This document shows positions 1 through 8,378 of a stretch of 64,000 nucleotides of DNA, in pieces; positions within the stretch are counted from its first letter, which is position 1; every line of letters starts with the position of its first letter. A program made the translations under genes and the position numbers. This DNA comes from VBOC01 sp964512655 (lineage in GTDB: Bacteria; Bacteroidota; Ignavibacteria; UBA10030; SZUA-254). The stretch is from the NCBI GenBank assembly GCA_964512655.1, contig CAZEJT010000002.1:248001-312000 (forward strand), read 5' to 3'. Below the pieces are notes generated by a model. It was not told the origin of the DNA. It made no database searches and saw nothing but the letters and a program-made list of their open reading frames with translations.

Positions 1-1
1 G

Positions 2-628
2 ATGCCGCGGCGCCTGAAAGAGATGGTCCATACCTGCGGACTGGGGGAGATGGTTCACAAGGACATCAACCAGTTGTCCAAGGGGTACCGCCAGCGGGTG
101 GGGCTCGCCGCCGCCATGATCCACGATCCCAGGGTGCTGATCCTTGATGAACCCACGAGCGGCCTCGACCCCAATCAGATTGTCGAAATCCGGAAGCTCA
201 TACAGGATATCGGGAGGGAGAAGACGGTGGTTCTCTCGACGCACATCCTCCCCGAGGTCCAGGCCACCTGCAACCGCGTCGTCATCATTAACCGGGGAAA
301 GATCGTCGCAGACGGCCCCATCGAGGACCTGCAGCGCAGCATGCACGGGGGAGAGAAGATCCTCTTCGAGGTCGAAGTGCGCGACGGCGAGCCCTTCGAG
401 CTGGTTTCCTCTCAGGTCAGAGCCATTCCCGCGATCGAGTCGGTCTCGCTCCTCGACGAGCGAAACGGCATCAAGAGGATGTCCATAGCCACCTCCCATG
501 CGGTCGACATCCGGAAAGAACTCTTCAGGCTCTGCGTCGACAGGGGATGGAATCTCCTCGAGCTCCACCGCGAGCAGACCAGCCTCGAGGACATCTTCAG
601 ACAACTTACTTCGGAGCCCTCCAGATGA
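2..628 (+). CDS. ABC transporter ATP-binding protein (GldA-like), 5' truncated
   Basis: This is the C-terminal part of an ABC ATPase that powers an export-type ABC transporter at the inner membrane. The signature motif LSKGYRQR (residues 25-32), Walker B VLILDE (45-50), the D-loop (SGLD) and the H-loop His in STHIL (about 81) are visible. Walker A is absent because the gene begins upstream of the window, so the first ATG here is probably internal. The last 80 residues form the regulatory tail usual in ABC-2 exporters. The stop overlaps the start of the permease gene (ATGA), so the two are translationally coupled. The gene order ATPase, ABC-2 permease, GldG-like protein resembles the gldAFG set of Bacteroidota. 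Gliding itself cannot be inferred, because this set is widespread in non-gliding bacteria. Confidence 0.9.
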   Translation: MPRRLKEMVHTCGLGEMVHKDINQLSKGYRQRVGLAAAMIHDPRVLILDEPTSGLDPNQIVEIRKLIQDIGREKTVVLSTHILPEVQATCNRVVIINRGKIVADGPIEDLQRSMHGGEKILFEVEVRDGEPFELVSSQVRAIPAIESVSLLDERNGIKRMSIATSHAVDIRKELFRLCVDRGWNLLELHREQTSLEDIFRQLTSEPSR

Positions 629-1341
629 ATTTCTCCAACGTCAGGCACATCTTCCTGAAAGAGCTCCGTTCATTTTTTAATTCGCCCGTGGCGTACATCG
701 TCATCGTGGTGTATCTGGTCATTCTCGGATGGTTTTTCACCAGCAACCTGTTCATCAATAATCTCGCGACCCTCCGCACGGTCTTCGAGATGACGCCCTT
801 CCTTCTCCTCTTTTTCGCCCCCGCGATGACCATGCGCCTGATTTCCGAAGAGAAAAAAACGGGAACGCTGGAGGTGCTTATCACGAAACCGATCAAGGAA
901 TCGGAAATCATCACCGGCAAATTCCTCGCGGCCTGGGCGCTCTATTTCTTCACGCTCCTCCCCACTCTCTGCTATTTTGTCACCGTCGCCTCGATCGGGA
1001 GCCTCGACACCGGCTCGGTGATTGGCGGTTACCTCGGGCTGCTGCTCGTCGGGGGAGTGTTCCTCGCCATCAGCGTCTTCGGCTCCTCGGTGACCGAAAA
1101 CCAGGTGGTGGCCTTCATCGTAAGCCTCTTCATCGTGTTCACGCTCTTCATGCTCGATAAGGTGCTCTTTTACCTGCCGAGCTCCATCGGGACGATTCTC
1201 CAGTACATCAGCATCGATTATCATTTCTCGAATATCTCCCGGGGCGTCATCGACTCCCGCGATCTGATTTACTACGCTTCGGCCGTGTCGCTCTCGCTCT
1301 TCCTCGCAACGGCCGTCCTGCAGAAACGGCGGTGGGCGTGA
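625..1341 (+). CDS. ABC-2 type transporter permease, GldF-like
   Basis: This is the predicted membrane subunit of the ABC exporter, 238 residues with about six hydrophobic segments. The N-terminus (MNFSNVRHIFLKELRSFFNS) and the early motif EEKKTGTLEVLITKP are typical of ABC-2/GldF permeases, where a charged cytoplasmic stretch follows the second helix. I chose the ATG that overlaps the upstream stop. A longer in-frame start 78 nt upstream lies wholly inside the ATPase gene and would add a non-hydrophobic Arg/Pro-rich leader. The gene sits between the ATPase and the GldG-like gene with overlaps on both sides, so all three are expected to form one complex. The substrate is unknown. Confidence 0.88.
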   Translation: MNFSNVRHIFLKELRSFFNSPVAYIVIVVYLVILGWFFTSNLFINNLATLRTVFEMTPFLLLFFAPAMTMRLISEEKKTGTLEVLITKPIKESEIITGKFLAAWALYFFTLLPTLCYFVTVASIGSLDTGSVIGGYLGLLLVGGVFLAISVFGSSVTENQVVAFIVSLFIVFTLFMLDKVLFYLPSSIGTILQYISIDYHFSNISRGVIDSRDLIYYASAVSLSLFLATAVLQKRRWA

Positions 1342-2936
1342 TGAAATCACCCGTCAACTTCCAGCAGACGGTCCTCCGCGGCCTCGTGGCCGCGGCGATC
1401 ATCGTCTGCGCCAACGTCGCGGGCCTGCGGCTCTTCAAGAGGATCGACCTCACGCAGGACAAGATCTATACGCTCTCCGACGCCAGCAAGAACCTGGCCA
1501 AATCGCTCGACGACAAGTTTCTCGTCAAGGCATATTTCAGTTCGGACCTCCCTCCCGACTACGCGAACAACCTGAAATACCTCAAGGACCAGCTCGATGA
1601 GTACCGCGCGTACGCGGGCGGGAACTTCCAGTACGAGATCATCGACCCGAGCAAAAAAGAAGACCTCGAGCAGGAAGCCCAGCGCTACGGCATTCCGCCG
1701 GTCCAGATTCAGGTGCTGAAACAGGATAAGCTGCAGGTGGAGAAGGCGTACATGGGACTCGTCTTCCTCTACGGCGACAAGCAGGAGCACCTACCGGTGG
1801 TTCAGTCGACCTCAAACCTCGAGTACGAGATCAGTTCGGCGATGAAGAAGCTCACTTCGAAGGAGCTGAAGAAAATAGGGTTCCTCAGCGGCCATGGCGA
1901 GCCTTCTCTGCAGTCGATGAACCGCGTGCAGGAGATGCTGTCGAAGCAGTACACGGTGACCACCGTTGACCTGGCTGGAGGAAAGGCGGTCCCGCCCGAC
2001 ATCGCGGTCCTCCTCGTCGTCGCCCCCGACAAGCCGTTCAAGAGCTGGGAGAAATTCCTGATCGACCAGTATCTCATGAAGGGGGGAAAGATCGCGTTTC
2101 TCCTCAACAAGGTGAACGCCACCCTTCAGACACAGCAGGGCCGCCCCCTGAACATCGACCTTGACGACATGCTCGAATCCTACGGCGTCCGGGTCAATAC
2201 CGACCTCGTGCGCGACCTGAGCTGCGCGTACGTGACCGTAAGCCAGCAGGCGGGGTTCATGGTCATGCAGAACCAGGTACCCTTCTATTACCTGCCGAGC
2301 GCAAACGAGTTCGACCGCACCAGTCCGATTGTGAAGGACCTCCGCTCTGTCACGCTCTATTTCGCAAGCTCGATCGACACCGGCCTGGCCCGGTCGAAAG
2401 GCCTCGGCGCGCACGTAATTCTCAAGACGTCGAATCACAGCGGGCGCGAGGAAAATGTCTTTGTCATCAACCCCACGATGCCCGTGACGCAGGAGATGTT
2501 CAAAGAATCGGGCATTCCCCTTGCCGTGACGGTGGAGGGGTCATTCACGAGCGCATTCTCGAGCCGCCCGGTTGCCATCGACAGCACCGTGAGGAACTCC
2601 GTCGACACGACGGGAAGGTTTGTCAGCGGCAAATCCTCGAAGATCGTGGTCATGGGAGACGGAGACTTTCTTCAGGACCAGCTTTCCGGCGGCAACAGGG
2701 ATAATTTCATCTTTGCGAGCAACCTGGTCGACTGGCTTGCGGACGACATCGGACTCGCCTCGATCCGCGCGCGCGACAACAACAGCAAGCCGCTCGACGA
2801 AGTGGGAGAAGGCACCAAGACGCTCGTCAAGGGCATCAACCTCGCCGTCCCGCCCCTCCTTGTCATTCTCGTCGGCGTAGTGCGGTGGCGCCTCAGGATC
2901 ACGATGCGAAAACGTCTTGAATCGAGAGGAATGTAA
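1341..2936 (+). CDS. GldG-like ABC transporter auxiliary protein
   Basis: The 531-residue protein has a transmembrane helix near the N-terminus (about residues 10-30), a large extracytoplasmic part and a second helix near the C-terminus (LAVPPLLVILVGVVRWRLR). This is the architecture of the GldG/ABC_transp_aux family, in which the extracytoplasmic part works with the exporter. The segment KKIGFLSGHGEPSL is characteristic of that family. The ATG shares its A with the upstream TGA; GTG codons 3 and 9 nt upstream are alternatives. The ligand and transported molecule cannot be read from the sequence. Confidence 0.85.
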   Translation: MKSPVNFQQTVLRGLVAAAIIVCANVAGLRLFKRIDLTQDKIYTLSDASKNLAKSLDDKFLVKAYFSSDLPPDYANNLKYLKDQLDEYRAYAGGNFQYEIIDPSKKEDLEQEAQRYGIPPVQIQVLKQDKLQVEKAYMGLVFLYGDKQEHLPVVQSTSNLEYEISSAMKKLTSKELKKIGFLSGHGEPSLQSMNRVQEMLSKQYTVTTVDLAGGKAVPPDIAVLLVVAPDKPFKSWEKFLIDQYLMKGGKIAFLLNKVNATLQTQQGRPLNIDLDDMLESYGVRVNTDLVRDLSCAYVTVSQQAGFMVMQNQVPFYYLPSANEFDRTSPIVKDLRSVTLYFASSIDTGLARSKGLGAHVILKTSNHSGREENVFVINPTMPVTQEMFKESGIPLAVTVEGSFTSAFSSRPVAIDSTVRNSVDTTGRFVSGKSSKIVVMGDGDFLQDQLSGGNRDNFIFASNLVDWLADDIGLASIRARDNNSKPLDEVGEGTKTLVKGINLAVPPLLVILVGVVRWRLRITMRKRLESRGM

Positions 2937-2939
2937 CGC

Positions 2940-4316
2940 ATGAACAAGTCGACGATCGTACTGGTCTCGCTGCTTCTCATCCTCGGGGCGATTACCTACT
3001 TTCTTCTCCCCTCGCAGAAGGAACATGAATCGAGTTACGAGCCGCAGGACGTAAACGTCAGAGTCGACTCCGCCTCGATCGTGAAGATCCGGATCGATCA
3101 GAAGTCGAAATCGGTCTCGATGGAAAATGTCGGCGGGAAGTGGATGATTACGGCTCCGATCCGCTACGCGGCCGACCAGGCCGCCATCAGGCAGCTCCTC
3201 GGGGGGCTGTCGAAGTTCAAGGTGGGAAGTCTGGTCTCCTCCAACCCGGAGAAGCAGAATCTCTTCCAGGTCGATTCCTCCGGAACGACGCTCCTGATCA
3301 CCGACCGGTCGAACAAATCCGTCTCGATCATCGTGGGGAAGATGGGGCCGTCGTTTTCCGAGGTCTACTTCCGGATCCCCACATCGAGGGATGTTTACCT
3401 TGGCGAAGGCCTCGATACGTGGACCATCAACAAGGAAGTGAAGGAGTGGCGTGACAAATCGATTCTCACCGCTCCTGCCGAAACCGTCAGGGAGCTCACC
3501 TACACCGTCGCAAACAAGGAAGTCCAGTTCCAGCACGACACTTCGGGATGGAAATCCGGCGGCAAGAGTGTCGATGCAGGCGCCGTTACTCCCGCGTTGA
3601 ACCAGCTCGCGAGTCTGCATGCGGACGACTTCATCGACACGCTGATGAAGATCGAGACGCATCCGGTCTCGGTCAGGGTCCATGCAGCGGAAGACGCCAC
3701 CCTGAATCTCTATCCCTCCATGCCCGATTCTTCAAAGTACTACGTGCAGCTGGCCGGATCGCCGCAGTTGTTCGTGATCAGCAAGTGGACCGCCCAGCAG
3801 ATTATGAAGCCGGTTGAGCCGCCGGCCGCCCCTGCGAAGCCGCCCGCGCAGATCGCCGGGAAACAAAAGCCTGCCGCGGAGCCTCCGAAGGTTGCCGAGG
3901 TGAAGAAAGAAGAGGCGCAGCGCACAGCCATGCCGAAGCAGACCGCGCCTGAGCGATCTTCAACGACCGGAGCGCCGCAAGCCGGCTCGGCCACGGCGCC
4001 GAAAAAGGAACCTGCAGTGACCTCGCTCAAGCCCGACTCCGCCGCCGCCCCTTCCACTCTTCAAACCCGGCCGCATCAGGGCTCCGGCGCCGCGCGGCAC
4101 GAAACTGCTCCGCCGGCAACGAAGGCGGCCCAGACAGCCGAGTCTGCGCTGGAAAACGAGGGGGACCTGACGGTACACACGGTCAAGAAGGGGGAAACGA
4201 TGACGACGATCGCCAAGCAGTACGGCGTGACTGTCGAACAGATCCTGAAATGGAACCTGCTCAAATCGATCGGCGTTAAGCCCGGCCAGGAACTCTACGT
4301 CTATGTGCGGAAGTGA
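2940..4316 (+). CDS. DUF4340-like membrane-anchored protein with C-terminal LysM domain
   Basis: The 458-residue protein begins with a signal-anchor helix (residues 5-22). A DUF4340-like extracytoplasmic region follows (about 35-295), with the family-type phrase GGKWMITAPIRYAADQAAI. Next comes a Pro/Ala/Lys-rich linker of about 110 residues and a LysM module (about 412-456; HTVKKGETMTTIAKQYGV, then VKPGQELYVYV). DUF4340 proteins commonly follow GldG-type genes. The LysM end is the unusual part and should bind peptidoglycan. The start lies 3 nt after the GldG-like stop, so it belongs to the same operon. My reading is an ABC exporter accessory tethered to the cell wall; this is inference. Confidence 0.8.
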   Translation: MNKSTIVLVSLLLILGAITYFLLPSQKEHESSYEPQDVNVRVDSASIVKIRIDQKSKSVSMENVGGKWMITAPIRYAADQAAIRQLLGGLSKFKVGSLVSSNPEKQNLFQVDSSGTTLLITDRSNKSVSIIVGKMGPSFSEVYFRIPTSRDVYLGEGLDTWTINKEVKEWRDKSILTAPAETVRELTYTVANKEVQFQHDTSGWKSGGKSVDAGAVTPALNQLASLHADDFIDTLMKIETHPVSVRVHAAEDATLNLYPSMPDSSKYYVQLAGSPQLFVISKWTAQQIMKPVEPPAAPAKPPAQIAGKQKPAAEPPKVAEVKKEEAQRTAMPKQTAPERSSTTGAPQAGSATAPKKEPAVTSLKPDSAAAPSTLQTRPHQGSGAARHETAPPATKAAQTAESALENEGDLTVHTVKKGETMTTIAKQYGVTVEQILKWNLLKSIGVKPGQELYVYVRK

Positions 4317-4396
4317 GGGGGAACTTCGGCCGTTGGAGCGCTGTTAGACCTGTTGGAATCACCGCACCCGTCACCAATCCGTTAAAGGAGCATTCT

Positions 4397-4837
4397 ATGA
4401 AACGAATCTCAGTTGTGCTGGTCGTGCTGGCTCTGGCCTGCGCGATCGGAACAGGGTACGCCCAGGACTCGGCGAAGGCCACAAAGGCGGCGCACACCGA
4501 AATGAAGATGGCTTCGAAGGAAAAGGAGATTACCGTGGCGGGCGAGGTTGTGGATGTCTCCTGCTACCTCCGGCACGGCGACAAGGGAATCGGCGACAGC
4601 CACGCGGCCTGCGCTGCGGCATGCGCGAAGGCGGGCAGCCCTCTGGGGATTCTTACGAAGGACGGAAAATTGTACGTTTCGGTCCTTCCCGACGATCACA
4701 GTACGGGGCCGAACGCGATGCTGATGGAGCACGTCGCACACCAGGTCGAGGCCACCGGGATCGTCCGTACCAAGGGAGGGATCAGGGGGATCATGCTTTC
4801 AAAGGTGGAGATGGCCAAACCTGCCGATCAGCACTGA
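4397..4837 (+). CDS. Small secreted protein with conserved-looking Cys/His cluster
   Basis: The predicted 146-residue protein has a clear signal peptide (MKRISVVLVVLALACAIGTGYAQ). The mature part contains VVDVSCYLRHG followed by HAACAAACAKAGSPLGILT, giving three cysteines and two histidines close together. It ends in a beta-rich segment resembling a small OB-like fold. The Cys/His cluster could bind a metal or a cofactor, but I do not recognise a characterised family. The start is set by the strong site AAAGGAG six bases upstream of ATG; a longer frame starting 84 nt earlier overlaps the previous gene and lacks such a site. A strong terminator follows, so the gene may end the ABC operon or be transcribed alone. 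Confidence 0.75.
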   Translation: MKRISVVLVVLALACAIGTGYAQDSAKATKAAHTEMKMASKEKEITVAGEVVDVSCYLRHGDKGIGDSHAACAAACAKAGSPLGILTKDGKLYVSVLPDDHSTGPNAMLMEHVAHQVEATGIVRTKGGIRGIMLSKVEMAKPADQH

Positions 4838-4868
4838 TCGGCCCGACCGGCTCACATTCGGTTTCAAT

Positions 4869-4899
4869 GAGACCCCGTTCAGCAATGGACGGGGTTTTT
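4869..4899 (+). terminator. Rho-independent terminator
   Basis: ACCCCGT pairs with ACGGGGT around a 10-nt loop, followed directly by a run of five T. It closes the secreted-protein gene and separates it from the ppiD-like gene. Confidence 0.85.
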
Positions 4900-4901
4900 C
4901 A

Positions 4902-4933
4902 TTGCTTCTCAGGCATTTTTCTCGTATATTTTC
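4902..4933 (+). promoter_or_regulatory. Promoter, TTG-N20-TATATTTT
   Basis: TTG is followed after exactly 20 nt by TATATTTT, ending about 42 nt before the ppiD-like start codon. The form matches the Bacteroidota-type -33/-7 promoter and recurs with identical spacing elsewhere in the window. Confidence 0.6.
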
Positions 4934-4974
4934 GACGATAGCAGGTCCATTTTACACGTAAGGGCTCCTCTTTC

Positions 4975-7077
4975 ATGCCGTTAATGACCAAGATACGAGA
5001 AAGTCTCACGACTTTCTTTTCTGTTTTTGCGGGTCTTTTCGTCGTTTACATCGTCCTCGACTGGGGGATGGATATCACCGGCCGGCGGCACCAGGCGCGT
5101 ACCCAGGAAGGCCTCGAGGTGGGAAAAATCGACGGCGAACCCATCGCGTACAAGGACTTTTCAGAGATAGTCCGCCAGACTGCAGAAAACCAGAAAACCC
5201 AGACCGGCACCGAGCCCGACGACAACCAGATGAGAGCCATCCGGGACCAGGTCTGGAACTCGCTTGTAGAGCAGCGCCTCTTCGACGAGGCGGCAAAGGA
5301 ATTCAACATCAGCGTTACAGACCAGGAGCTGGTCGACTGGGTCAAGGGCGACACCCCTCCCGACTTTCTCCGGTCGCAGTTTACCGATTCGACGGGCACA
5401 TTCGACCGCCAGCGTTACGAATCCGCTCTCACCGACCCCCGCAACAAGAAGCAGCTCCTCTCGGTGGAAGACTTCCTCCGGAGGCAGCGCCTGCGCGAAA
5501 AACTCCAGAGCGCGGTCCTTGCGAGCGTCCGCGTCTCCGAGGATGAGGTCGCGCAGCGGTTCAGCGAACAATACGTCAAGTGCGAGGCGGACGTCCTCCT
5601 CTTCGACCCTGCGCTCGTGAAAGACGACGAGGTCAAGCTCTCCGACGACGATCTCAGAACTTACTACAACGACCACTCCGCCGAATACAAAGTCGAAGCA
5701 ACGCGGAAGCTTCGGTACGTCCTCTTCGTGGATCAGCCGTCGAAGGCCGACACCGAGAGCGTCGTCAACGAGATTAACGACATTGCCAAGAGGGCCCGCG
5801 CCGGCGTGGATTTTGCCGAGCTGGCCAAGACCTACTCCGAGACTCCCGTCTCCGACGCATACTTCAAGCACGGCGAGCTGACCGGAGCGAAGGAGCTCTC
5901 CGTCTTCTCCGCAAAGGCCGGCGACATCATCGGCCCGACGGAGGAACCTGACGGCTACCACCTCATCAGGGTGGCGGATTTCCGGGAGGGGAAAGACGAG
6001 TACATCAACGCCCGCCACATCCTGGTGAATATCGAGAACAACGACAGCGCCGCGGCCCTGAAGACGGCAAAGGATCTCACCGCGAGGGCGAAGCGCGGCG
6101 AGGACTTCGCAGAACTGGCGAAAAAGTATTCGAAGGACTTCGGCTCCGGCGCGAAGGGCGGGGACCTCGGATGGTTCGGCAAGGGGCGCATGGTGAAACC
6201 CTTTGAGGATGCGGCCATGAAAGCACGCCCCGGGCAGATCGTCGGCCCCGTCCGCTCGCAGTTCGGCTACCACATTATCAATGTCGTCGCCAAGGACAAC
6301 CGGGAAGTCAAGGTCGCCGACATTCACGTGACGATAACGACCAGTTCCAGGACCAAGAGCGACCTTCAGCAGCGCGCACAGGAGCTTTCCTACTTCGCCC
6401 AGCAGGGCGATTTCGGGAAAGAAGCGGAGAAAGACAAGTACACGGTCTCGGAGACGCCTGCGTTCACAAAGGATGCGGTCATTCCCGGAATCGGCCTGAA
6501 CTCCGCCGTCAACAAGTTCGCGTTCAACGGGAAGGCCGGCCAGATCAGCGAGCCGATGAACGTGCAGAACGGCATCGCCGTCCTCATGATCACTGAGGTG
6601 AGGCAGGGAGGGATCCGTCCCTTCGACGAATTGAAGACCCAGATTGAGGGCCAGCTCAGGCGCGAAAAGAAGTTTGAGAAGCTCAAGGCCATGGCCGGGC
6701 AGCTCCGGCAGTCGCTCAACCCGGGCGACAGCCTGAAGAAGATCTCTGAGAAGCAGCCTGGAGTGACGTTCTCCCACCTCCCGCAGTTTAACCTTGGCGG
6801 GTTCATCCCCACGCTTGGACGCGACATGGGATTCCTCGGCGGCATCGTGGACCTGAAGGTCGGTGAGGTTTCACACCCGATCGCCGGCGCGCGCGGGGTG
6901 TACATCGTACGGCTCGGGAGCCGCACGCCCTTCGATTCCGCGACGTACAAGACCGCGCGGCAGAATCTCCGGGTGCAGCTCCTTGCCGAAAAGCGGAGCC
7001 GCTTCTTCAACGAATGGTCGGACCAACTGCGAAAGGGCGCGGAGATTGTCGACAATCGTGACCAGTTTTACAAGTAG
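4975..7077 (+). CDS. PpiD/SurA-type peptidylprolyl isomerase (periplasmic foldase)
   Basis: This 700-residue protein is a membrane-anchored parvulin-type prolyl isomerase that should help fold exported proteins in the periplasm. It has one transmembrane helix (about residues 12-32), a SurA_N-like chaperone region (about 45-230) and a first, degenerate parvulin repeat (about 240-340). A second, well-formed parvulin domain (about 343-445) carries ARHILV, FAELAKKYSKD, GGDLGWFGKGRMV and FGYHIINV. A C-terminal chaperone-like region resembles PpiD. The first ATG gives MPLMTKIRESL; an ATG three codons later is equally possible. It has its own promoter, and the beta-barrel gene follows on the same strand, consistent with a role in outer-membrane biogenesis. 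Confidence 0.88.
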   Translation: MPLMTKIRESLTTFFSVFAGLFVVYIVLDWGMDITGRRHQARTQEGLEVGKIDGEPIAYKDFSEIVRQTAENQKTQTGTEPDDNQMRAIRDQVWNSLVEQRLFDEAAKEFNISVTDQELVDWVKGDTPPDFLRSQFTDSTGTFDRQRYESALTDPRNKKQLLSVEDFLRRQRLREKLQSAVLASVRVSEDEVAQRFSEQYVKCEADVLLFDPALVKDDEVKLSDDDLRTYYNDHSAEYKVEATRKLRYVLFVDQPSKADTESVVNEINDIAKRARAGVDFAELAKTYSETPVSDAYFKHGELTGAKELSVFSAKAGDIIGPTEEPDGYHLIRVADFREGKDEYINARHILVNIENNDSAAALKTAKDLTARAKRGEDFAELAKKYSKDFGSGAKGGDLGWFGKGRMVKPFEDAAMKARPGQIVGPVRSQFGYHIINVVAKDNREVKVADIHVTITTSSRTKSDLQQRAQELSYFAQQGDFGKEAEKDKYTVSETPAFTKDAVIPGIGLNSAVNKFAFNGKAGQISEPMNVQNGIAVLMITEVRQGGIRPFDELKTQIEGQLRREKKFEKLKAMAGQLRQSLNPGDSLKKISEKQPGVTFSHLPQFNLGGFIPTLGRDMGFLGGIVDLKVGEVSHPIAGARGVYIVRLGSRTPFDSATYKTARQNLRVQLLAEKRSRFFNEWSDQLRKGAEIVDNRDQFYK

Positions 7078-7111
7078 GGATTCCGCAATCCCCGCGTGAT
7101 TGAGGCCTGTC

Positions 7112-7813
7112 ATGCGTCCCTTCCTCGCGGCACTCGGAGTGTTGATCCTTCTTCAACCGGCATCCAGGGCGCAGGACCGGCCGTATAGCGTAAGCCTCTT
7201 CGGAACCTTCACCTCCTCCTCAAAGCTCTTCCATCACCCGGACGATCCCGATCAGATCATCCGCAGCCAGTTTCTCCCCCTCGACGATATTTTCAGCGCG
7301 GGAATCGACATCCGCAGGAGTATCGAGAACCTCCGCATCCGCATCGGACTGAGCGCGGAGTACATCTCGACCTCGGATCTGATCTCCGTGCCCCTCTCCC
7401 CCTCGGGCTCTATTCCGGTGGAAGACGGCTTCACCGCCGTGCCGGTCGAGCTCTCGGGATACTTCATGATCCCCTTCGGGGACGAGAGCATCCAGTTCTA
7501 CATGGGGGGCGGAGGCGGCCTCTACTTCGGCGCCAGGAAGTACCGCTTTGGGGACGCTGAGGCGGCGACCGTCGCCCGAAGCACGGGCGCCGGAATCCAC
7601 GTCCTGAGCGGAGTGGAGTATGCGATTAAACCGTCGCTTTCGCTTCGCAGCGAAATCAAGTTCCGCGACGTGCAGTTTGAAACGACCAACCGGTTCGAGC
7701 GCTCGAGCACGACCTATCTCGGCCGCACCATTCTGCTCGACCAGAGCCCGCTTCCTTCCCGCGTCAACATCGACGGCCTCACCGTACACCTGGGGATCGT
7801 GTTTCATTTCTGA
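7112..7813 (+). CDS. Outer-membrane beta-barrel protein, unknown function
   Basis: The 233-residue protein starts with a signal peptide (RPFLAALGVLILLQPASRAQ) and continues as alternating amphipathic strands with Gly-rich turns (YMGGGGGLYFGARKYRFGD). It ends in LTVHLGIVFHF, a terminal aromatic typical of barrels inserted by BamA. It resembles small OmpW/OprF-like barrels in general pattern only. I used the ATG with the signal peptide; a TTG 12 nt upstream is possible. It lies between the foldase and aroK with short gaps, so it may be co-transcribed with both. Confidence 0.7.
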   Translation: MRPFLAALGVLILLQPASRAQDRPYSVSLFGTFTSSSKLFHHPDDPDQIIRSQFLPLDDIFSAGIDIRRSIENLRIRIGLSAEYISTSDLISVPLSPSGSIPVEDGFTAVPVELSGYFMIPFGDESIQFYMGGGGGLYFGARKYRFGDAEAATVARSTGAGIHVLSGVEYAIKPSLSLRSEIKFRDVQFETTNRFERSSTTYLGRTILLDQSPLPSRVNIDGLTVHLGIVFHF

Positions 7814-7816
7814 GGC

Positions 7817-8368
7817 ATGAGCAGGCGCAGGAAGAACCTCATCTACCTGACCGGCTTCATGGGCAGCGGGAAGAGCACGATAGCGCCCATCCTCGCTAAC
7901 ACCCTCGGGTATTCATCGCGCGACATCGACGCTGAGATCGAGAGCATCACGGGCCGAAGGGTGTCCGACATCTTCACGGACTTCGGCGAGCCTTACTTCC
8001 GTGGAATCGAGCGCTCCCTCCTTGAGGAGTCGACGCATCTCGAGGGCTGCATCATCTCGCTCGGGGGCGGCACGATCGCACACCAATCGAATCTGCACAT
8101 CGTGAAGTCGGCGGGGATCCTCGTCTACCTTTCTGCCAGTGTCGAGCAGATCCTCCGCAGGGTTCGCACCAAGGTCAACAGGCCGCTTCTTCTCGGCCCC
8201 GGCGGGGAGCGCCTCACAGAAGACGAGCTCCGGAGCCGGATCACCCGGCTCATGAACGAGCGCGCTCAATACTACGAGCAGGCCGACGTCACGATTCTCA
8301 CCGGCGACCAGCCGGTCGGGTTGACGATCGACAAGATCGTACGGGCTATCACTCAGCTCGTCGAGTAA
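7817..8368 (+). CDS. aroK: Shikimate kinase
   Basis: This cytoplasmic enzyme phosphorylates shikimate with ATP in the fifth step of the chorismate pathway. The P-loop GFMGSGKST, the shikimate-binding Asp region SRDIDAEIE, the Arg in YFRGIE and the Gly-rich loop SLGGGT are all present. The lid region has RRVRTKVNRPLL, with the Arg expected to contact ATP. At 183 residues it is standard length. aroB follows after 10 nt, the usual aroK-aroB pairing. Confidence 0.95.
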   Translation: MSRRRKNLIYLTGFMGSGKSTIAPILANTLGYSSRDIDAEIESITGRRVSDIFTDFGEPYFRGIERSLLEESTHLEGCIISLGGGTIAHQSNLHIVKSAGILVYLSASVEQILRRVRTKVNRPLLLGPGGERLTEDELRSRITRLMNERAQYYEQADVTILTGDQPVGLTIDKIVRAITQLVE

Positions 8369-8378
8369 CACCGCGGCC

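Noticed and set aside
5161..6777. 538-codon open frame antisense to the ppiD-like gene
   Set aside because: It mirrors a clear protein family on the other strand, has no recognisable domain and reflects high GC with few stops in that frame.
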